Source of the DNA: Plakobranchus ocellatus
Taxonomy: Eukaryota; Mollusca; Gastropoda; Plakobranchidae
Length of the DNA stretch: 53,998 nt
Assembly: GCA_019648995.1 (NCBI GenBank)
Contig: BLXT01008021.1
Coordinates: forward strand, 436,031-490,028
Direction of reading: 5' to 3'
How positions within the stretch are numbered: the stretch's first letter is position 1; each line of letters opens with the position of its first letter. Positions 38,901 to 50,900 of this stretch are shown here, one piece after another. The notes under the pieces are model-generated. The model saw only the letters and a program-made list of their open reading frames with translations, was not told the origin of the DNA and did not search any database. The position numbers and the translations under genes were made by a program.

Positions 38901-41900
38901 AGAAATGGAAAGGTAAGGTGTGTACAAAAAAAATTATTTTTTTTTATGTGTCGGTTGGACAGTGATTGGGCTTTCCCGACAGTTTTTATTTTGCTTTAGC
39001 AATAGTAAGGCAGCCAACACTTTGTTTAATAAGAAAGAATAGGAGGAAAAAGGGAAAATTCTTCAATTTCTTTTTGGCTTAGCCATTTTTTTGGTTCAGC
39101 CGTTTTCGGTTTAGGTGTGGTCTACTATACTTGGTAAGTGCTGGTGCCCGCACAGCTTTGCATCATTATGCTTATCTCTTAAATTTGCCTGTTTCATTAA
39201 CTTTAGCAGCTTTACTTTTATGTGAGCTAAAATGTTTTCATTTTGTATATTTTATTAACTGCAGAATTTTTATATTTATAAGCAGAAAAAAAAATTTGGG
39301 GACTGGAAAAAAATTGAGAATTGGATTCTAAGTCTAGCCTAGCTTTAGTCATCAAGGGGGGAAAAAACATAATGTCAAATCTTAAATGAAGTGTATTAAG
39401 ATAAGAAATTACAACAATTTTATTTTTTCATTCGTCTTGATGATACAGTGATTAGAAAGTTGCTATATTATCTTTAGAAATTTTCCAATACGTGTTTGAG
39501 CACATTGTCCCTTTAACAAGGATCTAAAAATCTGAAATCAACAACAAATGGTCAGACCTCCTGATACAAAATTGTAAGTTCTTGATTAAATGCATGCAAA
39601 CTCAATTGATATATTCATCCAATTGATTACTGAAATTGATTTGATAAGGCAAAGTATCAATTTCTTTTGATTTTATATTTTTGCCCATTTTTTTTTTTGA
39701 CTTAAACATCCATGAGGTTTTGAGATGCGAAACCTGCTACAACTAGATTTTTGTCATTTTGAAAGAAAAATGTTATTTAGCTGAACCCTTGGTGGCAGAT
39801 GATTATTCATTTAAAGTCTCAAGTTATGTGAGGAGACTTTGCAGGTTTATAGCGAATATTATATCTTGAGATCTCTTCAAATGAATCAGAAGTCAGACTT
39901 GGCAATACTACAAATTCGAGAGAGGAGATAGTTTAATTCTAAAGCAAGATAATATTTTGACTGTTTTCAAACTGCAGTATTCAAAAAGAAAAAAAAAACA
40001 TAATTGTTGCAAAAACTTCAAATTCTTATTTTCTCAAAAGTGTCAGAAGGGATATCTGATTCATTAAAACTAGTTTAAAGATATATATAGTCCTAATCAG
40101 TCAGATGTTGTGCACAGCATTTTCAAGAGAAATAATTTTCAAATTTCTTCTTTCTCAAGACAAATTTATTAAAATAAGAACCACCCTAATAAACAATCCT
40201 TCCATTAAATAAGAGATATATACTGTTTAAAGCAGTACTTTGTGGTACTTACCCATTCCGTAGCATTAAACATGATGAGATCTAATGGGTCTCCAACAAT
40301 TTTCTCATCTATAATAGTAAGAGAATGGCAGGCAGCCATAGCGGTCAGTAGTGAATCAGACTTCATTTGGGAAGCTTCTCTTATCAGCGGATCAAACCTG
40401 AAAAAAAAAAAAAAAACAATTTGATATAAGAGACATCAGGATCATTTTTTTTTTTAATACATTTTCACTGACATAAACATTTTAGTTGTTAAGATTGATA
40501 TGAAAATTTGAAGACTTGAGCTGTCATAATTCTTCACTAATAATTTTCTTTTTTTGTAGGCTTTGGTTGTGATAATGGTTTGAGATCTGCAAAGACTTTC
40601 AAGTGTGATCAAGCCAGCAATCCACCCACTTCTGGGCCCCCACAAAAACTGTGATATTCAAGACGTGTATGGGATACACTATACAAATTGCTTTTTTTTT
40701 CCATATTTCATAAAAATCAGAATGTTTTACAAGACAGCTATGGTGCTCAGGGACAGATGAGCATTAGAGCTTGTTTACCTTGCTTTAGTGACACTGACAA
40801 CTCCGTGCATATCCAGACCATCCTCAGTTAGTGTTCCTGTCTATAGCAAGTAAACACAAAAAATGCAGATAAAAAAAAAATGCAAAGACTTCTAAACATA
40901 CCATGGGTAAAAAAAATCCAAGACAACTATACACTAATGAATACTGCCAACTATTTATGATAAAGTACACACTGTATTTTTGAAATGGCAAAAAATAAAC
41001 AAACATGTTGATTTTAGGGTAAGTATCTGAGCAAGTTGGAAAAAGCTTTAGAGATATGTATGAACAGGATATATATAGACATTTTTTGTGACCTTAAAAG
41101 AGATTTGGGAAAAAACTACAGGACTTTCACAAGCTTTCCCAAACATTAATGAGTTGTATGAATTACTAAACTAATGGCAAAGGTTAAACAGAGCACATTC
41201 TTTTCTCTTGTGCAAATTCACATAAGCAAACAAAGAACAGATTGAAGTATAGAAATAACTTTCAATGTGAAAAAGATGAGCATGTATGTGACACTGTGAC
41301 AGGTAATGACACTTGAGCATGTGAATTGTCGACTTATAAAGTTCAGCATAGTTTTCTTGAAGAATTTATTTTCTGAATTTTCTGAAGAATTTATTTTCTG
41401 TGCAGTATTGATATTTTCAGGCCTTGAATTTTAAGATACATGCAAGAGAGCTTTTTTTTGTATACCTTTTGCAAACTGCATAACTGAAAAGTGACACATC
41501 TGATGCTGAACAAAAATTTGTGCATGAAATACCCGGTAGTTAAACTGGTTAGCTTTTAGCAAAAAACAAAAGCACAAAGCACAGAGAATAAGGACAAACT
41601 TCATCTTCTAAAAAGAAAGAAAAATGTGGAGGTCTTGATATATGTAAAAAATGTCATAAGTAAAATATACATAAACTGGGTCAAAAGCGTGTTTATAGCT
41701 GAAAATGTAAAAAATACCTTATCAAAACAAACAGCATCAATAGTACCACACACATTAATCCCCCTTGGGCTGATGCAGAATATGGCATTGGATTTAAGCC
41801 GGCGTTGAGAAAATACTGTACACACGGCTAGTGCAGCAGGTAGAGCAGGCGGTACTGCTATTGTTATCAAGTCTAATGTGCGCAAAACAATATCACCAGG

Positions 41901-44900
41901 CTCGTCCTTATTGTCTACCTGTTAACAAAAAAACATATATTCCAAAGTTTTTTTCTTTGGAGAAAGAAATCAAAGTGAAGAGTATCCACAAAACTATGTA
42001 TATTTTTTGTTGATGGACAATTATGTTGAAATTATATGAAATCATAAATGATGTCAAATCTGAAAAAGTCTATTTTTTTCCCTCTAAAAAGAAAAGAGAA
42101 GAAAAGTACATTATAGCTAAAAAAAAAACAACAAATAAAGCATCATCTCCACACTGGAAATGTCTGAATACTTTGTTTGTGCATGGAGACAATATGAAGA
42201 AAGTGAACTCAAATTATCTCATTACCTACCATCAGAATTATGGTATACACAAATCCCATGGCAGCCACACAAGCAAGAAAGAAAACAAAATAATAAGAGT
42301 GTTTCTCAAACTTGAACTCGGCAGCCTTAGGAAAAAGTATTGAGCGCACCAATTCACCTTTGGAAGTTGAAAAACCTAAAATAATAACAAAGAAAAACAT
42401 AAAAAAAAAAATGTAAGGTAATACATGAATGTAATTTTCTCAGTTTCATTGATTTATGGAAAAGACATTACTTCTTTTATGATCGAAACATAAAAAGCGA
42501 ATTTAGAGAACATATTTCAATGTCATTTATGAATATCAATAGGCAAAAAAATATTTAAAATGGTAAGTTGAAAATTTAACGAGTTCAATAATTGTGGTAC
42601 AGAGAAAAGTTCTTAAAAAAAATGAAGAGGTTCACTCAAGTAAGTGTACTTTAATATTCAGGTGATTCTAAAGTTCATTTTTCCTCAATCACTGAAAATT
42701 CTACCTGTGCGAAGAACAACTGCCTTGACTTTCTGGCTGCCATAGAAGCGTGTCTGGATCACATGTGTGCCACAAAAAAGTATATGCCTGGAGTGTTGCT
42801 TCATGTCCAGATCAGGCTCCACATTAGAAGATCCCTCACCATCAACATGTATGTCTGTGTGTGGTAGAGATGTCTTGGTGACTGGAACACTTTCACCTGA
42901 AAAGGTAAATGGTTAAACATTTCAGTGAATATACTGTGCTCTTTCACTTTGTTTCAAAAAACTTAAGTTGCTGTTGTATTTTCTTACATTACATTAATTA
43001 CAAAGAGTATCTCTCATATCCTTAAACATATAAAGGGTGCAATGGAAAAATCAGACAGGTCTCAAACTCATAATATTGAGATATGTCACCTGGCCTATAG
43101 CTTTGGTAATGTTCCTTCATTCAGAGAAAAAGTTGTTTAATAGAATCATTCCTGTCACATAATAGCATTTTAAAACAGAACCCATCTAACATAAGATGTT
43201 AAAATTGAAATAATTCAAAAGAGATGAAGTGCAATATGAACTTTTTTTTTATTCATTTGAGCCCCTCATATTTATTTCTATCTTTAAGTGCATTTCTTTT
43301 CTACAAATCAGCCATGAAAATTTATATGTAAATCTAAGCCCATAATGGATCTGAATCAAACTGAGGCAGAGTCAATAAGTAATGACATTTGAAAGATTTT
43401 ATATCAGTCTGGATCTAAATCAATCCTAAGCCTAACCATAGCAAACATCTATGCATTCAAAAAATAAAAGAAAGAAAAAAGAAAAAAAAAGACTGCTAAC
43501 TCTTCTAAAGAGGGATGTTTTATGTTAAAAGTATGATTTATTACCATGGACTTTGTAGCTCTTTCTTTCTATGAAATATTACCATCTATTCCTATGAACA
43601 AGTTGTTTTATATCAAATCTTTTCACATCATGTAAGTCTTGGCAATTCGTTCAGATAGTCTACTAGAGATTATGCTCTGTATAAGTTCCAATGTACAGCA
43701 TACTTTAGAAAAACCATAAAGTATAGAATGTAAAGTAAAGTATTTGCTCATAGTGGATAGTTATCGCTCGACTGTTAATCACTGTGCACTCCCAAATCTC
43801 CTGCACACACAATTTTTATGTCTAATTTACTCTTTGACCATTTTAATGCTAGTTATGAAGTCTAAAGATTTTTTCATTCTGACAAAAATTGAAAAAGCAC
43901 TCAATTTTTATGCCAGAGGTCCTACCTTTTCAGTTTAAAACACAGCTATGAAAATTATTAATACTCAACAGACTGTTGCATGAATATAAATTTAAAAAAA
44001 AAAAAAAAAAAAACCCACTAAAATATAAGATTACAAAATGTCTAAGCCCAGTTCAATAGATGAGTGTTGAGGGCCATTTCTGAAAAACTTGCCAGTGAGC
44101 ATGCTTTCATTGACTATGCAATTTCCAGTTATGAGAACAGCGTCACACATCATGTCACAGCCCCGTCTTGGTATCTCTATCACATCACCGGGAACTAAAT
44201 CTTCAGAGGAAATCTCCTCATACACTGGTAGAGGGGAAAAACAAAGAGGCAACAATTATTGATTATGGACATGATAATGTGACAGTAAGAGAGATGAAGT
44301 TGATATAAAATTTGATTGAAGCAAAAATGATTCATGATGATGATTGTCATGATCCATGGTCTCTGTAACCATTTTGTTCGTGTATCATTTGGAATTAAAT
44401 AATTTCATACTTAGACCAAAGATTTAAAATGAAAAAACAAAAACGAGACAAAAGACATCTGTTATGAAGATTCTCTGAGTTGTTTATTCATAACTTTTAA
44501 TTTAATTTTGTTAAATAGGTTAGGGTTGCACAGAGAGGAACATGAGCAAAGTGACAGTGAGGCTCAAAGCTCACCAATGAGTAGCACTCAGTTGGTGATT
44601 GCTAGACCCTTAGGTAGTGTTTTAGCTTCAGTTGCAATCCAAACGCCTTTACAGAAAGCTCCAAATTATTGGAGCATAGACAGCTGGTAATCAGATATGT
44701 AAAATATTGCCTATGTTCGAACGCATTGCCTTTGCAGCAGCTCTGTGGGCTATGATCTAACCATAAATTTTATTAAACGATAGAGTATTTTGGTTAGCAG
44801 ATATTTGCTGATCTAGGTTTCGGGTTGGTGATTGGAAAATTAAATGGTCAAAATCATTAAATATTAAAAAATGATTAAATGTTGAAACGTTATATGAATT

Positions 44901-47900
44901 ATATATCCATATATATCTGAGTGTTCAAATATTAATGGATTGTAAATCTAAGTTTTTAATAGTTAACGATGTGAATTTTCGTTAAGTAATTGAAATTATG
45001 TTGAAATACGAGTTTGAAATACAGAAATGAGAATTTAATGAAAGGAAATGTTGTATTAAGAATTCCTCCTGTTATTGAATTTTACAGGGGCAGTCCTGGA
45101 ACGGACTGAAAGTTAAACCACCTTTAAAAGGCAGTCCTGGAATGAGCTGAAAACCAAACTACGTTTTAAAGGAGTCCTGGAGTACAGTCCTTGAACGGAT
45201 TGGGAATTAAATTGTATCCAAAAGGGAGTGAACTGAGCTGTATCATATTATATTATATCTACGCCTAATCATTGTATGTGGAAAAATAAATGGGGCTTGC
45301 CCCCCCCCAAAAAAAAAAAAAAAAAATTGCAGCAGTCGTCTGTCTTCACTGAGCATATCGCTCTCAGTATTTCGTTCACATGTCTAACTCCACATCATCC
45401 CTACATATTTATCCCCCTACTGTGACAGCGATGATAAGATAATGATAGCAATGGCAACAACTATGGTGGTGGTAGTAATATCAATAACTATATGATAATA
45501 AGAATGAATAGTTCCATTGAGCTTCTTGATTGCTTGAGTCTTACATCACAATATTCCTTTACCTTTCAATACTTTGCATTAAATTGCTAAGCCTTCATAG
45601 TGCCATACATATGAAATCATTCTGAGAATTATAACGACAACATTTTTGGAGAAGCCAATTCAGTAATTTTTTTACATTTTAATTGTTATAACTCTTTCAC
45701 ATTTCCAAGAATCTATAATGATCATCTCGAATTTTTGTGTCTTTTCTTTTGCCTCTATCTATTTTGTCTCGGACAGTTCAAGTCTAGACCATTACAGATC
45801 TGTGTTCACAACTTTAGTAGTTCAAGACAACATAAAATGATGAATCTGATGGTAGAGATAAAAATCTTGGTAATGGGAATATAGATATAGATGGAGAGAC
45901 TGGGAATTTTTTTAGTGGTTTCACAAAAGTTATTGGTAACTGTACATTTCAAAATCGGTACTTCAAGTAGTTACAGCTCGCAGTCAGCTGCTGCCTTCTC
46001 TCTTAATCAAATATTTTTTTTCCCATCCTCCAAAAAAATTTTTTTTTGTATATGGCTTCAGTTGTTTACATTTCAAAAGGTATGTCATGTGTGATTTTAG
46101 AACTTTGCATTTACTCAATGTGTTTTACAAAACTGTAATGATAGCATAGTTGAGGAAAAAAGATGAGGACTCATAGATTTGTACAGAGTAAACATACCTG
46201 AGCCATTGCGGCAGACAGACACTGCAGTATGGTTTGATATGGTGTTTCTTAAAGTGCGCTCAAACTAGAAAGTCAGAGAGACATATTTAAATGTTAAGGA
46301 GATTTTTAAAAGCTTTTCTTTCAAATACAAAAATCAATGACTAACTTGAGCTTGACAAACGCAAATCTTACAATGTGGGGGAACAAAATCAACAATTAAA
46401 CTTATTTTCTAAAATTAGAAAAAAAAAAAGTGTATTTGTCAATAGGAAAAAAATCCAGAGCCTCTAGACTTTCACTTTCCTAAATAAAAAGATACAGTGT
46501 TATCGTTTCAGAATAAAAATTGACAAGGTTTGATGGAATAGGGAAAGCTAAAAAAACACAATTTAAAGTAATATACAGAAAAACATAAAATGAATAAATT
46601 TCATAGACACTAAAAAATGTTAAGGAGGCCCACAAACAGAGTTGCGTTGAAGATAATATAGATTAAGAGTTTCATGATTTTTGGAGTCACTAATATATTA
46701 AAAGTAATGCCCATCACAATAATGTTTGTCATATAGAATAAAATCTTGAAAAATTACTGCACAGTTGTTTCAGATGATAATATATTGTTTGAAGAAGCAT
46801 CTCACATTGTTCTAGAATGTAAATAAATCATTGCCTTTGGGCAGTTTAAGAGCTGAAAGAGCATCAGTGTAAAATTATATCATATTATGTACAAGAAGGT
46901 ATGTGTTTATTTTTTCATTTTCCCCCGCAGTTTTTTTTTTTCTTCTACTGATTAAAAAAAAAGGTAGAGATAGATATAAATCTCGGAAACACAAAAAAGA
47001 ATATACAAGGGACTTGCAGTCATACCTTGGTAGTGAGAGGAGAGAGTGAGAGATAGAGAAAGAGAGAGAGTAAGAAAGAAAGAGAGTGAAACTGAGAAAC
47101 CATCACATAGGTAAGGCAGGGAAAGACAGAGATATTCCTTACCAGAACAGAGACTACACACAAAGAGATATTTAAGTAAAATTGTCTTTCTTATAAGTGG
47201 AAGAGGAATAGAAGGAACAACCAAATAAACTACTCACTAATCGTGTCTGGTAAATGGTGATAATGATGGACAAGGATGTTACAACAACAATGCATGTTGC
47301 ATAGATGTAGTATTCGTCAGCATACCACACACACATAGAGAACAGCTGGAAGATGTAAAAAGGAGACAAAACCTGCAGAAAAAGAACAAAAACAATAATT
47401 ACTATTTTCTATCGATTTCTAGCGAAATTGAAAAGACCATGTATTTAAATGCCAAGGCCAAGAAGTAATGAAATACTATATGTATAGCGGTCTGACAAAA
47501 TGAGTCGAGTTGCGGGTCGACATCACTGAGATCAACTCAAAATATTAAAGTAAAGAAGTAAAAAATCTCAATGCTTTATGTACAGAAAGTCTTTTGCATG
47601 TCTATAGAAAGTTTTACACATGGAGAGGTGAGTAGTTTTCACCCCTCTAGTTAATGATTTTCATTTAAAGTCAATCATGCAAAACCGCAATTTGTCAGAC
47701 CGCTACACATATAATCTAGGGTTATAGAATTTCAATGTAATTTTTATTTCCTAGATGATTAGTTTTAATATGTATTTCTAAAAAGCAAAAATTCATCAAA
47801 AAAAGTTCTACCAGAGATCAATTTACAGAGTAGTCTCTCTCTGTTCTTACACCAACTCTAACTTCAGATCTCTCAGAACTTTTATAAGTTCAGTACACAT

Positions 47901-50900
47901 TGTTGGTTTTTATGCCCATTAAATTTCACTTACATCAATTCTTCTTTAGGTGCCTTGTCTGGAACAGACAATGGGGATCATATTCATCCACTCAAACCTG
48001 CTCTAAGTTAATGTTTCTACCATCATCTATGCCCATGACTTAACTCTCAATGAATCCATTATTTTTTCGCTATTGCAATTTTGCATGATGGTGGTATTTT
48101 TTAACAGCCTCTTATTTTGTAAGGGAATAAGCTATTGTGTCATATTACCCATCAATTTGTGCAGAACTGAATGGAGATTCATCGTCTAAGAACATTTTTG
48201 TCATATTTTATGTATTTTCAGAACAATATGAATTTAGTTAACAGAAAAAATAATTTCCGAAAACGAAATAGTTGCATGCATCAACAAATTCAAAGAAGGA
48301 AAAAAAATTCAGTTTTGATGAGAACGTCATGAAATATTTATTTTAACTTAGAACAATATCTGTGGAAGCTGACAAAAGTCAAACCACAGCAAAAAATACA
48401 CATTTGATGAGTTTGATATGGACATGAAAAGACAGTGTAAATTTTTAAAATCAAGAGTCAAGAAAAAAAGAAAAACACAGCAAGTTCAAACTTGAAGTAA
48501 GTGACTTTTTCAGGTGCTGCCTGGTGTGTAAATCTGGAAGTTGGAGACCAGCTTCTCTCACAGGTTCAAAATTGGGCACAGGGGTTGTAGGCTCAATATC
48601 AACTAGCCTTCACACATCAAGGTCTGTGGCATGACTGTTGTTCCATGGTACATTGCTAGTGAATGAGAAAGAATAAAAAAAAAGGATTTAGAATCAGGAA
48701 ATATTAGAATGAATCAATACTCACCATATTATTGTGAATTCCTAGCCTTATCAATTTCAAAATTTCCTTAGATCTCACCAAAATCATGAATCTAAAAGAC
48801 ATGTCTTGCTCTACTTCCTGGTTGTAGATCTAGATTCAGATCTAGACCTAGATCTAGATCTAGCAAAGGTTAATGGTTGATCATTAGATCTAATTTTCCA
48901 ACACGATAAAACAGTTAATATGTTGTACATAGAATTAGGAGATATAAATTAGATCTAGAATCTCTAATTTACAGTTTCTTTCCAAATTTAAACCTAGATA
49001 TAGATCTACACACCTTCTCTCCTGGTGGTTTGATTCAGGATTGTCCTCTTCATCAGTAACATCCCACTGTTCGTCAATATCAGGGATCCATTCTTCTCCT
49101 TCCAAATCAGACAAATCCAATAAATCCAAAACTTCATGGTCTTTAATGTTTTCAGAAGCCATTTTTATGTTGTTTGAGGTTGAAAAGGTATAAATTTGTA
49201 AAATGTACACGAAAATCCAAGAGCGGTAACAAAATACTGTGTACAGAAAAATGTAAGATGGCAGACGGGAAGCAAAACGACGCTTGGGACGAAATGTGCA
49301 TTTTTAATTAGCTTGTTTATTATATTTTTATTGAATGTAGTATCAAAATACACCTTTCTAGGTTTCAGAATATCATATTTTTCAAAAGAAAATACTCAAA
49401 AGTCAAAATTTCTTACAAAAGTGCTTCATTTGTGCTGCAGAGAATGGGGACGTGGCATCGATCTCCAATGATGGAAAATTCTATGTTGGTGCCTTTGAGA
49501 GTTAATACTTTCAATAAAAGTTATTCTCTGTCTACCTTTGCTGCGCTTGCCTTCAATTGTTTTATAACCACAGGCCATACGACTATAGTGACTTGGCCAT
49601 CATCAGATCACAAAAATAGATTTAATCTATTAGCTCAAAATCTTCACTATGATGCCTGCATTCATAAGATATTTTAACTGACAGTTTCACATCAAACACG
49701 CAAGACAGGTCCAGTACTCTGTGTCGATGCAACAACAAGTTTACATCTGTAAATATATTTTATTTTACTACATGCTAGGTTATATCATTACAAAGAAAAA
49801 TCTAGGATTATACATCAATCAGTTGCTTGCTGGGTGGCATAAACTAAGGTTCTAGAAATAAGAATAATAATAACTAGCCTAATCTACACATCTATCTCTA
49901 TTCTAAATTCCCCCCTCCCCATACCGGGTCAGGAGTGAGAAAACTACATGATTAGGCTTCAACACTTTCCTAGAAAAATATAACTAACTATAAAACTGCC
50001 TGAATGACTACTTGAGCTTTGCTCGTGGCTACATGTCTTTACATCTACTTTGCTGCTCTCTGAAATATCTACCTCTACCTCTACCTCTGTTGCTATACTG
50101 GCGTGAAGCTGGAGAGCAAGTCACTCACTAACTGACTGAGCATCATACATTCAGGCTCAGAGAAAGTCAAGGTGGGGTTTAGGGCGGAACTGGATTGTTT
50201 CCCTAGGAGGACAAAAAGGCACTAAAAATCAACTCAATAGAAAGTGGTGATTCATTTTGACAAGCTGGTTCCGAGAAAGGTGTCTACAGTGAGCAATGTT
50301 ACTCCTGATTAGGCATCCTGCACATGCACTTTAGGTCTTGAGAAAAACTATTGAGTATCTTCCTCGGTACTTAATCAACATCAGATTTCCTCTCTACAGA
50401 TGAGAATTCTTTGCCCTAAAATTAAACTTCTAGTTTGGTGGTCTAGTGGTACATTGTTATTTTGTTAATGAAGAGCTAGTCGAAGCAGATACATGTGGGA
50501 CGACCATTGGGGGTGAATGATGACTAACATGGGCGTGGGACTGAAAAATGTTACACATCTTTCTAGTGATTGCTAAGTGTTCTAAACCCTTGTGTTATCA
50601 AAGGGGCCCCAAAAAATGTAGTTGCACTTTTAATTAATGATCATTTAAGATTAGCTTCATTGGACTTTTTTCTGTCAATATCCTCTTTATTCTTCTGATA
50701 TACCACATCCCTACGGCTTCTAGTTTTCTTTTTGTCTTCTTGTTTGTTGTCCAATACTTACTACTATATAATAGTACTAAACATGTATTTTGAAACATCA
50801 ATTACTACTTGCAAATTTAGAATCACAAAAAAAATAAAGCTTTCACTTTTCTTTTTCATAACTTTTACAAAATCTATTCAAAATCATGCACAATCAATTG

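Larger units (their letters stand above)
44225..46197 (-). other. intron 5 (2.0 kb)
   Basis: It carries a candidate LTR with internal tandem repeats and a short unrecognised plus-strand open frame at 44508-44690 ([13 protein letters not shown], ending NYWSIDSW). The remaining sequence shows nothing clear. Confidence 0.6.

Noticed and set aside
50440-50475. tRNA-like A-box (ggtctagtggta)
   Set aside because: No B-box at proper spacing and no cloverleaf could be drawn.
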